NCBI RefSeq assembly: GCF_000006565.2
Contig: NC_031476.1
Coordinates: forward strand, 6,542,400-6,606,399
Source of the DNA: Toxoplasma gondii ME49
Lineage: Eukaryota > Apicomplexa > Conoidasida > Eucoccidiorida > Sarcocystidae
Direction: 5' to 3'
DNA: 64,000 nucleotides
Shown here: positions 1 to 11,474 of the stretch, piece after piece
Position numbering within the stretch: position 1 is the first letter of the stretch
How the letters are laid out: each line of letters begins with the position of its first letter
The notes under the pieces: generated by a model
Databases searched by the model: none
Told to the model about the DNA's origin: nothing
What the model saw: only the letters and a program-made list of their open reading frames with translations
Translations under genes and position numbers: made by a program

Positions 1-22
1 TGCACTTTTGTCCTGGTTTTAG

Positions 23-2047
23 GTGGGCACTGTGGGTGCGGCGGCCGCGATTGCAGGCGGTTCAGGAGGCCTCTGAGGTAGTTGGGGAACTGGATCGAGA
101 GCTGAACATTCACTGGCGTTGCTTTCCGGCCCAGGAGGGGTCTTTGAAGCTTCTGCCGCTCCTGAGGCGTGTGGCTGGGGGGCCGGGCGGGCGCGCATGT
201 GCCTCCGGCGAGGGGCCTTCCGCCGGAGGGGCGACCGGACTGTCTCCGAAAAGACAGGCCCCGTTTTTCTGGCGAGAGGAGTCCCCCGAGAAGGGGTGCA
301 GAGTCCCCGAAGGCGGGAGGAGTCGCGACCGCGAGGGGCGAGGAAAGCGGGGCGACGACGAGGGCCTAGACGGAGACGTCAAAGAAGACGACTGCCAGCT
401 GGTCCGCCCGGCACAGCTTTCCCACTTCAGCGCGCCTCAAGTAAGTTCAGGAGACGCAGTTGATTCTTTCTGCTCTCGCTTTCTCTTCGCGTCGTGTCGC
501 TTGGCTTGCCTCTCACTTTTCTTTCGCGCTTCCTCCTCTCTTCTCTTTTTTCTCGGACTCCTCCTGTTATTTCTGTCTTGTGGGGTGGGGGGCCGGCCCG
601 TTGGATCTCCGTCGGCCTGTTGTCTCCCGTCTGTGCAGCTCCTCATCCGACCGCGGATCCTCGGCTGCGCCGCTCCAGGCCCGCCAAGGCCTTCAGCTGT
701 GAAAGCCGGGCTCCAGAGAGCAAGCCCAGGGCCTGCGTCTCCGAGGCACCGCACCCGCCCAAGCGTCGAGTCCTGCGCTGGCTCTTCGGACCGGACCAGC
801 GTGGACGAAGGTTTCTCTGCGCTGCAGGCGAGTCTCCTCTGCCCGCCCGCCAACGCGGGCCCGCTGTTTGGGCTCCAAGGCGCGGCTCTGACCGCGGTCG
901 GAGCGGGGCCCGCGGAAAGAGGCGCCTCGCGGCAGCGCCCCGTTCGCCTAGGCCCGGACTGCTACAAGGTGAGAGAGATCAAGGGAGCGTGAATGGAAAT
1001 GGGAGGGTAAAGTGAAGCGTGATCACCCAGTTCATTTGATTTCCGGGCATGGAGAAGCGCTCTCGCGTAGCCGCGTTTCGTTCTACTTCTCCCAGTTGTA
1101 GAACATTCGAACTCGTTGATGGCCGCTTTAGCTTGGGGTCCACGTCCACTGTTGGGTATGACACTTCAGTCGATGGTCCTCTGCCGGTGTTCTACGAGCC
1201 GAGTGTCATTGTCTTTCCTCGTTCGTTCTCTTGGACTTCCTCGACGAATCCGTTGAGATTGCCCTTCTTCGCTTCACCGCTTCGGCCTGACTCTCGTCCG
1301 CCTCTCTCTTGTCTGCAGATTCCTCTCCACGAGCCTGTGACTCTTCAGGTGTACGTGGAGAACCGACATGCGAAGGCTCTCTCTCACTGCGTCGTGCTCG
1401 TTGTTCCGTTTGCTCAAGAAGGCGCGCGACTTCCGGAGGGACTTCTCTGGTCAGGCTCCTTGAGTCGAGAGCTTCTGCAGCCCCTCCCCACCGCCCGTTC
1501 ACAGCGGCTCGCTCTCCGTCGCGCAATTCAGTCTCGGACGCAGACGGTGGGGAGACCTCTCGCTGACTCCTGGGTGTCGGACGCGAGACCGGTCGGCGCG
1601 CCGCATGAACTGGCGACGAGCGCTCGCAGTCCAAGTCCGGAAGGCGAAGACGCGAAGCCGGCCTCGAGCGACCGCGGCGGGGCGGCCGACGGCGCTGGGG
1701 GAGGCAGGTCCGAGCCTCAGAGAGCGGGAGAGAGGAGCGCAGAGGGAGGAGAACGGTGCGAACGGGGAGGCCGGGACGAGCGCGGGAGACCAGACGGGAG
1801 ATGCGGGCAAGAAGACCCTGGGAGAAGATGCAGCGGGGACCTTTCGCTGGGGCAGGAAGAGAAACGCGTGGACGAGCTGCTCGACACCGAGGGCCTCAAC
1901 AGACTGGAGAGACGCGGCGCCGTCCTCGCTCACCAAGTGACTCTCTTCGCCTGCGTCCCCGGCATGTTCAGTGTGGCGGTCGCTGTCCTCGTCAGACCCA
2001 ACAACGTCATCTGGTGGCATCACCAAGCTGTCCGGTTGATTGCCTGA
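23..2047 (+). CDS. C-terminal exons of an unidentified protein, possibly Trs120/TRAPPC9-like (5' part outside window)
   Basis: Three exons chain in phase: 23-440 (acceptor TTTTAG), 639-968 (acceptor CTGTGCAG, donor AAG|GTGAGA) and 1319-2047 (acceptor GTCTGCAG), ending in TGA. About 491 residues are visible and the start lies left of the window. Exon 3 opens with PLHEPVTLQVYVENRHAKAL and ends with NVIWWHHQAVRLIA. Both read like beta-rich Ig-like segments, as in the C-terminal half of TRAPP-II subunit Trs120/TRAPPC9, which acts in Golgi trafficking. Between them lies a Gly/Arg/Glu-rich low-complexity insert of about 110 residues, typical of coccidian proteins. Exon 1 contains DRELNIHWRCFPAQEG, again strand-like. 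The family call is by impression only. The exon chain itself is firm because all three junctions are phase 0 and free of stops. Other beta-sandwich trafficking proteins remain possible. Confidence 0.55.
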
Positions 2048-2496
2048 GCGTAGGGGGATGTGCAGACACTGCCGCAGGGTCGAGAGAAAACGCACAAGAC
2101 GTCGGGCCGGAAGAGAGCGACTGGGGAAGCACCACAAGAGGGAGAGAAGAGGAGAAATTCGTTCCCCGGACTGCGCGCGAGAAAGAGAGAAAGAGCGACA
2201 GAGAACGACGGAGGAGAGACAGGAAAAACTTTGCTCTTCTGTTGCACACCACGCACACCGGTCCAGATCGCAGGCGGAAGCAAAGGGATGCGAACTCCAA
2301 CAGGTTCTGAGGCAGAAGCGAACTCCTCGTCTGTCTCCACATCCCAATCCCTTGCTCACTGTCTACCGTTGAACTCGCTCCGTCTTTCTTCAAGGCTCAC
2401 CCTTCCTTCCATGCGCAGAATCACAGTGATTCACGTATATGTATATTTGCATTTGTATTTATATATATACATATATATACATATATATACATATAT

Positions 2497-2542
<46 letters not shown>

Positions 2543-4177
2543 AGGTATGTATGTGAAAATGTGTTTCGAGGGTGAGGAGCGCGTTTGTCCAGAGTTTTTT
2601 CTCGTGGCCGTTGTACTCCGTCGGTGTTTGGCGTGGGTTGTCGGGAGAAGGTGGAGACGGTTTTCAAGAGTCGTTGAGAGGCGGCGCAGGAATTTCAGTC
2701 CTTTTGCATGCACTGCTGAAGACTCCGTTGTGCACCTCCTGGAAGGTGATAAGAATCAACCAGGAAGACTCGGGGCCGAGAGACGAAAAGAAAGACCGTC
2801 AGAGGATCCATATAAGATGGTCGACCCCTCGGTGAGGCAACTCGAGGCGCGGAGAGGCAGTCTTTCCGAGACGCAAGTCGATGAGCAGCAGCCTCTGCAG
2901 AAGCAGCTAGGCCAGGCACAGCCAGCTGGCTGCAGCGGTGTTTTGTTGTTCTACACGATCTCCCAGCGCTGATTGGAACTGCGTGGAAACATAAAGCAGT
3001 CTAGGAAGAACTGAACTGGAAACGAGTCACTTTTCGAAGATGAACACGGAACAGAAAAGGCACACACACACACTTGCAGAATTTTGCCTTGTTTGTCACC
3101 AGAGGATTCCTCTGCACTTGCATGTGAGAAAATCGACTTCAGTCTCTGGCTTCTCTTTTCGTGGCAAACAGGCGCGAAGAGAGAGGCCCTTCTCCAGGGA
3201 GTCTAAACTGCAGCAGTCGCCTTGTGTGCAGCCGAGAACGGAGAGTACAATAGATCTGACCCCGCCGGCAGCTAAAAAAGGAACATGGCAATGCAAGAAG
3301 TCCAAAAAGTAACTTTTTTAGAGATACTGGAGAGATGTCGGAGCGCGCGTGCAACGCCTAGGGCGGCTCCAAATAGGCCAACCTCAAAGTGAGGCAACAG
3401 AGAGAGCAGACATCCAAGTTTTCTCTTCCACGCAAGATGACGTTTCTCTCACTCGAATCCTACATACGCCTTCTGCGACGAGGTACACCGGCAAGGTCGT
3501 AACTCGATCACGACGGTTTCTCGCTCATCTCGCGAATCTGTCGGCCGCGAGCAAGGTGGAAGGCGAGAAAGCGCTGCACTCGAGTGAGTGTATGCGCGGA
3601 AGCCTCGTTTGAGGCCTTTTTTGCGTTCGTGGCTTCTCCCGAGACGTCTTGTCGTTTTGTCTCTTTTTCTGCATGCACTCCGGCACGACGTTCCAAGCCC
3701 CAATAACAAACGACTGTCTCCTTCCCGTTCCTCAACTGATTCCTTTCGACTTTGCTTCGACGAGTTTGGTGTCTTTCCAAGTTCCTTCCTCAGGTGTACG
3801 AGGAGAAACGCTCAGTGCCGACCAGAGGAACTCTCCCCCAGCAGCTCGGTTCCGTCCTGGCGGGCGGCTTGAGTGGACCTGCAGTGTTTCTCCTTTTTGT
3901 CGCTGCTCTTCTTCTGCTTTCTCGCAGCGAAAAGCGCGAACGCGAGAGACTCTTTTTCGGGGGCGGAGATGCAGCTGCGTCTCAGAGGCCAGACAGCGAA
4001 GAAGACGAGACGTCGAAGACGAAACGGGCACCCGCAGAAGACGACCGGCCGCCAGAGGCCGGGCGTCGAAAATGCACGAGATTGCTGGGTTGTCTTCTTC
4101 TCCGAAGAAATGATCCAAGACGGATAAATAGTCAAAGGCTCGGGGAATCTTTTCCCTGGTCGATCTGTTCAGCCGCA
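2048..4177. other. Spacer and probable 5' region of the next gene; no supported gene
   Basis: This stretch holds the 3' flank of the upstream gene, a long AT microsatellite (2436-2540), a short CA run near 3060-3073 and no ORF with recognisable features. An open frame is continuous from 3752 into the next gene, and a plausible splice acceptor (TTCCTTCCTCAG) lies at about 3793. A 5' untranslated or short coding exon of the next gene may therefore lie here. Confidence 0.5.
2436..2540. repeat. AT-rich microsatellite (ATATATAC units)
   Basis: Alternating TA with regularly spaced C gives repeated ATATATAC units that pass into pure TA. It lies about 390 bp downstream of the stop codon of the first gene. 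Confidence 0.9.
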
Positions 4178-7100
4178 ATGAAGCTCCTCCGTTTCGGGTC
4201 CCACGCCGCCGTTTCGCGGCGGCTGGCGGGACTGGAAAGGATGGTCGTGAAATGCAGAGCAGAACTTGGACTTGGCAAACAAAGACTCTTGCTTGTCAAC
4301 GGCAATACGCGAGCGAAAGGCTCAGCTCTTCGGCGGCGATCGAGCGATAGGAAAATCCGTTCCAGCGACTTTTTGCTTCACACCGGCCGTGCAGGTCGCG
4401 GTACGCCCGGGTGTACAGACACCCCGGAGGTGGCGGCCGCCGAAGCCTCTTTCGGCGAGGATGCATCGGGGCGTTTTCCTTCGCCAGTGAGTTTTTCATG
4501 CTCGCGACCTAAGCTGCGAACTGCCGCGGGTGGGGTGGCGTCTTGGAAGAAAAATCAGAGTTGGAGCCTCTCCTTTTCTTGCGGTCCAGAATGTGTATGT
4601 ACACCCGACACACGGGAGATGTCCGTGCCTCCTCACGGCCTTCGTTCTATATCATTTTCGGCTCCTCTTCATCCTTCAAGCAGCTGTCAGAAGCCCGCTC
4701 CAGAGCCGGAGCACGGTTCCGTGGTCCACGTACGCGACGCGCTGTCTCTGCGGTGTGCCTACACCTCGACGCCTGCCGGGGGCCTGTTCCCTCTCTTGAG
4801 TCCGCGCCTCCTCTCTCGAAGGACCTGCTCTTCCAGAGCGGTGCCTCTTTCCAGGAGACCTCGAGAAGAGATGGTGTTTCGCGTGGAAACGCCTCGTTCT
4901 CTGTCTTCTCCTGGAGACTCTGTCCGGCTCCGGAGAAGGCCATCAAGACAGAGAGACACTTGCGTCCCGGGAGAGGCGATGCGTTGTGACGCTAAACAAA
5001 GGAACATGCGTTTTCGTAGAAATAGACAACGCATGCGAGCTAGGACTCCATGCGTCTTGCACTTCCCGGCATTCTCTGGGTACCCAGAGGGCAGCTGTCT
5101 CGCTGTCCCCTCCTTAGCTTTGTCGTCTTGTTCTCTCCCGTTCCTCCGCTCTCCGCGTCCGTCGCTTCGCGCCACTGCCTCATGGTCCCCTCGGCCGCGT
5201 TTCGTTCTATCCTCTTCTTTACTGGCGCAGCCTTCTTTCTCTTCTTCTTGTCGTCACATCACTGAGTCTTTCTTTCCATCTTTGTCGTCTGCTCTCGCCT
5301 CCCCTTCTGCTTCTTCCTCCCCTGACGGTCCTATGAGGTCTCTTCTCCGTCGTGACCCTTCTCCCTTTCACCATCGTCCCCTTCCTTCGTCTTCTCCCCT
5401 CCCTCCTTCTTTCCTTTCTTCTTCTCTCCTGTCTCCTTTTCTTCCTTCTTCATCTCCGTCTCTGTCTCTGTCTCGCGCATTCGGTTCTGTCTCTGCCTCC
5501 CCGTCGTCCGAGTCTCCCTTCTCTTCTGCGAGTGTCGGCGAGGAGGTGCAAGAGCGCCTGAGCGTCCTGGAGGCCCCCGCCGACCGCGCGCGCGCCTCGG
5601 CAGTGGCGGCGCCGCTTCTCTCGTCTCCTCTGGAAGCCATTGAAGCCTTCATGAGCGAGGAAGTTCACCACCTTCTTAAGGCTCGCTCTTCCCCTTCATT
5701 GCCTTCTCCTTTGTTTCCTTCTTCCTCTTCTGTCTCGGCAGTGTCTCTGGAGACCGACCACAGCGTCTTCGTCTGTCGAGACGGCGATACGCTGGACGCG
5801 ACTTTGCGCTTCGAGACTGCCTCTTGGGCCGTTGCAGCTGTTCTCGCTTCGCGGGCAGATGGACGTCGAGGCCAGCTCCGGAACTCTCAGTCTTTTTTCT
5901 GGATCCACTTTGCGTGTCACGTGGAGGCTGGCCTGTTGCCTCTCACTCGGATTCTTCTCTTCTCTTCCCGCAAACCCCACAGTCTCCACCCGCGTGTTCC
6001 AGCCGCCTCCGTAGCTATCTCCTCGCCAGGCGCCTGGGAAGGGCCTCCTCAGAAACTGTATTCTGGAGCGGCTACTAGTCTTCCCACCGGGGTGGGGAGA
6101 CCGGGGGCGACGAAGAGCGGCGGCCGCCAGGATGCTTTGCGCGCTCTCTCGGCGGAGGGAGAGGGCGAGGAGGCGATTCTGGAGAGCGCAGCTTTGCACG
6201 TAGATTCTCCTCGACAAGAGGGAATGGAAGGCGCTCTCAAACATGACTCGGATGTCGACGAGGTTTGGGAGGAAGTCTGTTTCCGACTGGCCGTCCTGGG
6301 GCGTCTCTTGGGGTTGTGTCGAGGCCGAGAGAACGGCAGAACCACTGCGTCTCTGCAGTCCGCCTCCTCCTCTCTCCTGGCCCCCACATCTTCAGACGCT
6401 GCTGGTGCGGCGTCGCTGTTCCCCGACGTCTCTGGGGTCCGAGAGTCCCTCCAGAGAGACCAGCGTTCTGCGGCGAAGCGCGCTGTGCTTTCGCGTCTCC
6501 TGAGCGAAGTCGACTACCTGTACATCACACATCTCCCGCTCTTTGCTAGTCGTGTGAACCCCCTTTTTCGCCGCGTCTGCGAGTCCCTGCGCGTCCTCAG
6601 CGCGGCACACGAAACCTCCCAAGAAGCGGCTAAAGGCGGACGCAAAGAACCATCCACGTCGGAGATGAGACAAACACTTCAGCCCGTTTCTGTCGACAAC
6701 GTTGTTGCTCCGAGTCGCGAAGAGACGCTTCGCCTTCAGAGTGCAGGGCATCGGGCAGTCGAGGCACTCGAAGTCGTTCGGCTTCTCTCTTTTCTTGTGC
6801 GCTGTCTCCGCTCCCTCCCCCACAAAAGCGGCGGCGGGTCCCCGACGCCCCACAGAAGAGCGGAGGCGGAGCCGCGGGGCGAGAGCCACGGGGCCCTCTT
6901 TCGGGCCCCGCGGCTCATCAGCTTCCTTCGGAGACACATTGCAGGCGTGGCGAGAGTCGCCCTTGTGGGGTGTCTTCCCCCCGCCTCGCGTTCAGCAGCC
7001 GCCTGCCTCTCGCTCTTGGACAAGAGGGGCCAAGCCGGAGCTCAGGCGACGGAGACACAGGCCTTTTCGGGGCACTCTGAGGTCGAGCGACACGAGGCGA

Positions 7101-10100
7101 GTTCGTCGGAAAGCGGGGATTTGCTGCTTGGGGTAAGGAGCGAGACTGGCGGGGCGACGCGTGCAAGCGGGGAGCGTCAAGCGGAGGAGCGACGCCTTGA
7201 CGAGGACCCGGCCGTGGCAGTGAACGTCCGAGCTGAAGGCTCTTTTCAGAGGTCTTCTTCAACGCGGGAGACAGCAACACGGTCGTCGGCAACGGCGCTT
7301 CGTGGGCTAGAAACCGAAGCAACAGAGACAAAAGAGAAGAGAGAAGAGAAGAGAGAAGAGAAGAGAGAAGAGAAGAGAGAAGAAGAGGGAGACGAGATGA
7401 AACAGACGAAAGACGAGGGGAAACTGGAAGCGGAGGACGAAACGCCAGACAGGAGGGAGAAGGAGGTGGGAGCCGCTTCATTTGTGTCAGCTTGTGAACA
7501 GATGGTGAGAGAGGAACGACTTTCTCTCGCAATTCGAAAGGCATGGGGAAGAAGGCGATTTGCATGCATCACCCTGCAAGACTCGACGAACAATCTGAGC
7601 AGCGCGATGGATCTCTGCAGACAGGATGCGCGCGTTTGCCTCCAACACTGCGAGAAGCTTCTATGGTGTCTGGAGCGCCTCCGGGAGGCCGAGGCGCGCG
7701 CGCCCGAGTTGCAAGCAGAGACGGGCGGTTTTCCTCTGGACCGCGAACTGCCTGCGGATCTCCTGCAGGTCCTTGCAGATCTCCTCGACTGCAAACTGGA
7801 CAAACAGCGCGACCGCGACCGACGCTGGTCTCTCGCCGCCCGACGCCGAGCGGAAGAGCCCCCGCCGGCGCCCGCAGCGCTGCCCCTCGGCACGGGCGCC
7901 GTGGAGACACCTGCGGGCGAGGGCGGAGACACCTGTCCCCTGGAGACCCGTGTGAAGGCCTTGGGGCGACGACGGCGGAGGCGGCTTGTGAGGCCGGAAC
8001 GCACGGTAGGACCCGACGCGCAGAATGGAGACACGTCGTCGCCGAGAGCGCCCGAGGCTTTGAATGCAGCGGGAAGAGAAGCAGAGCGGATCGAGGTAGC
8101 CGCGGGTGCGTCAGAGTCGCAGGAGTCTTCATCTGGTGGTGAAGCTCCTACTGCACCTCTCGACGGAGCGTCTTGTGAAGGAAGTTCGGAGAGTGTGAGA
8201 GTCACTGAGGGAGCTCTCGAGATCGACGACATTGAAGAAGAAGAAGAATCGTTTCTGTTGCTTCACAACATGCTCGATCGGCAGAATCCGTATGCGTTTC
8301 CGCGTCTTCTCGCCAGCGCGAGTGACGTCGGGGACGAGCTTTGGTCTATCTCGGCTGTGGCGCTAGAGGAGCGAGAAAAGCAGCACCAGTTTGCGGAGGA
8401 AGGTGCACTCTTTCCTTTTTACCCCGCGCGCGTGGCAGGTCCCTCGTCACTGGAGAGCAACCAGTGCGGAGCTGGCGAGGCAGATGTGCTTGCACCTGCG
8501 CCCCCCTTCGCGTTTCTCGTGGACAAGCGCGCCCGGTTCCGTGAGCTCGAGAAGGAACAGAAGCGAATCGCCCAGCTCCTGGCGGGGGCGCAGGGCGGCG
8601 CGAGCTCCTCTCTTTCAGGTGGATGCGCACCGCGCGTCGCAGACAGCCACGAGTGGTGGGTGGTTGGCGGAAACGTGCGACCGGTCCCGCGTTCCTTCGA
8701 GGCCCCCGGTGCCGCCACGGGTGGGGTGGACGCAGGGGCTGCTCTGGGCGCAGAACCGTCTCGGGAGCCTTTCGCTCTTCCCGGGTCCCGAGTTGGAAAC
8801 TCGGGCGACAGCGAGACGAGGCGCTTGGCAAAAAAACAGCCGCATGTCGATGTATTCCGCGCTGCGAGATTGGCCGAGTTGGAGCAGGCGACGAAAGACG
8901 CGCTCAGGGCCCTCGTCGTCTCCTGCTGCTTTCCGCCGAGTCACCGGCCGACCGCGAGAGCCTTCGAAACGACGCTGCTGGCGGCGATTGGAGCCCAAGG
9001 CGCGTCACGCGCACCAGACACCCTTCTGGGCCAGCCAGTTTGGGAGGAGGGTCTCTCAGGCGTCTGGCCGCAGCTCCACGGCCTCGCAGGCCTGCTGAAA
9101 ACTTGGCAAGACAGCGGTCCGGTATTCTTTACCGCCGTCAGTGTGAGCACGCCCTGTGGGGCTGTTGCAGACACTCCCGGCGCTCCTCGAGGGGACACCG
9201 CGGACGAGGGCCCCATGTGGGGTGACGCCCTTTGCATGGTTGAGGGGTCGAGAGGAAGTCGTTGTGACACGAGGGGTGCCGAGGGTGGCTGGTCACGGGT
9301 CAGAGGCAGTGCGAGTTCTCAGAAAGATGTCAAATGGTTTGTGAGCGCTAACACATGCACCACATCACAGCCACAAGAGAAGGTCCCCGAGACGTTTCTG
9401 ATAAGTCGCCAGCGGGAGGGAGGCATACCGCTGTCTGTATACAGCGTCGAGCGTCGCTACTGGGGGGTCGGAGACCGGAGAGACAGCTCTGAGTGGCAGG
9501 TGTCTGAGCTGCTGGTTCTCCTGAGAAAGCTGCAGAGAGCGGCCTCAAAACTGACGGGTGCCCTCGAGAGACAGACGGTTCGTGCGAGACTTCTCTTGCC
9601 GCAGGTCGTCGCCAGTAGGGAGGCGGAGAGCCTCCTTTTGACCGTCGTCCAGGGGCTCGCCGCCGCGTTGGGCGAAGAGACATGCCCGCGCCTCGATACT
9701 CTGAGTGTCTCTCAGGTGGCGTCCACCTCAGGCAGCGACGACCTTCGTTTGGTGCAGGACCAAGCGCTCGTTCCAGAAGAGACAGCGAGGCTCGAGAAAG
9801 AAGCAGCACTTGATTCTTGGGAACCAAGACACTCGAGAGCTATGTTGCTGCATGCGACCACGGGCGCGGTCTACGGCTCGCTGTCGCGCGGCTGGCAGTG
9901 GCTCGTTGTGCAGAGACTAGGGAAAAGGGTGATTCCAAGGGGCTCCCCAGACATCGAAACTCGCCAACAAAACAAAGAAAGTAAGAATCTCAAAGCCTCG
10001 CCAGGAAAACTCTACAGACATAATGTACATACATATATATGTTTACTCTTCTCTGTCCACTTTAGTATGATTGCCCTACCGTCCTGGAGCCGGACAGGGA

Positions 10101-10809
10101 ACATCGTTGGTTTCACGACTATGCTCGCAAGGCAGGTGTCACCTTTGTGTTCCACTTTGGGCCTGTAGATCGTTGCCGTCGTGTTCAGGTTGACAAGCGG
10201 GGCACGATTGCCCTCTCGAAGCCTGTCTACGTGGCGTTCCAGTTCACCTGCCGACTGTTTCTTCCCCTGGCCTTCGCTGCCCGGCTGGACGTTGTATCCC
10301 TTTCCAGACGGAAAAGCGTCTTTTTGCGTCTTTGTCTTGCGGTTGTCTTGTTCGTGAATGGTTTTTTCTGTTTCGTGTCTGTTTGAAAGCTTTGTTTCAT
10401 GCGTGTTCGAATGGTTTTTGTCTCAGCAAAGGCGGGTCTTCTAAGTATCCAGCATCTGCGAGGCAGTCCACCACCGTCCGTCGTTTCTCCCGGAGTGTCT
10501 CCGCTGGCGCTGCTCGTCCCACCTCGTCCCCGCCGCGTCGACAGCAAAGGCCCCCTATCGGCGGCTCTGCTGCCGACCGCATCTGGGGCGCCTGTTCTTC
10601 TGGAGCCTCATCCGCAGTTCCTGCGGGAGCTGGGCCGGCGCCCGAAGCCCGCGCAAGGTAGAATGGAAGGCTGGCTAACTGAAAGAAGAAAGTTGCAGGA
10701 CAAAGACGAAGGTCTCTGGCTGCGCCGCATTGACAAGCTCCACAGCCTGCTCACAATGACTCTCAAGGCGCCTCGAGGCACCGGCGGCGTCAGCGAAAAT
10801 GTACGGTGA
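4178..10809 (+). CDS. Very large hypothetical protein, possible mitochondrial presequence; 3' exon borders uncertain
   Basis: One frame stays open from 3752 to past 9940. I place the start at the ATG at 4178, where the product begins MKLLRFGSHAAVSRRLAG, a basic amphipathic start like a mitochondrial presequence; later ATGs such as 4618 are possible. Residues of about 400-600 (5280-5530) are Ser/Pro-rich. The rest alternates charged low-complexity stretches with helical blocks such as VLSRLLSEVDYLYITHLPLF and RLAELEQATKDALRALVVSC. A 12-bp in-frame repeat codes EKRE units at 7334-7387. A downstream exon begins at about 10066 (acceptor CCACTTTAG) and reads FHDYARKAGVTFVFHFGPVD. A last exon from about 10427 ends at TGA 10809. 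The junction near 9940-10066 would need a phase-0 donor such as AAAAGG|GTGATT, and the last intron is not resolved in phase. I recognise no domain. It is convergent with the oocyst wall gene. Confidence 0.6.
7334..7387 (+). repeat. In-frame 12-bp tandem repeat coding (Glu-Lys-Arg-Glu)n
   Basis: GAGAAGAGAGAA is repeated about four and a half times and codes EKRE units in the large hypothetical protein. It is an all-purine strand repeat, likely variable in length between strains, and would form a charged single helix. Confidence 0.9.
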
Positions 10810-11474
10810 TCGATGCGAACTGAGGTGGAGGCCGGGATTTGACCAACCAGGATCCTGGCTTCCTTGGCAGTAAGTGGGCCTTCTTGGATGGATTCGAAAG
10901 AAAAGTGGCGGTGTGGTGTCTCTCACATTGTGCGAGAAGACACAGGCGGATCGCATATCCCATCGACTGTGTTTTTTGTGTTGGTTTTTCAAATAGACGC
11001 TGGAGAATACTACGTGCTCGTTGCACTTAACATGGTGGCCGTGGCAAGCACACTAGAACTAAAGTCCGGGTGACAAACGGACTCTGAAAATGCGGTGAGA
11101 CTTTCGGTTAAATGAATTTTTCTTCATAGCCGGGCCCGGCGTGCTCGAGTGACAAAGTTCCGCGGGTTGGAAGCCAGCAGAGTTGCCTTCCTTGATGTCA
11201 GGCAGCGAACGATAGGCAGCTAATTTTAATCGCGATGCTGGGACACAACAATAGGGACGGTAACCACAAAGTCGTCTCCCTCTCGATCACAAACGATCCA
11301 TTTCACTCTGGCTAGCGGCCGCGGGCGTGGAGATGCTGATGCGACAAACGAGATGGATGAAACACTGCCTACAAACACAAAATACCATTGGTGATAACAG
11401 TGGTGTACGTACAACCGACAATTCCAATCTAGGCTACGAGGCTCTAGCCGCCTTCCACATTCGCCATCTTCAAG
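10810..11474. other. Convergent 3' spacer
   Basis: This spacer lies between the stop codon of the large hypothetical gene (plus) and the stop codon of the oocyst wall gene (minus). It should hold both 3' untranslated regions. I see no further gene and no clear repeat. Confidence 0.6.
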
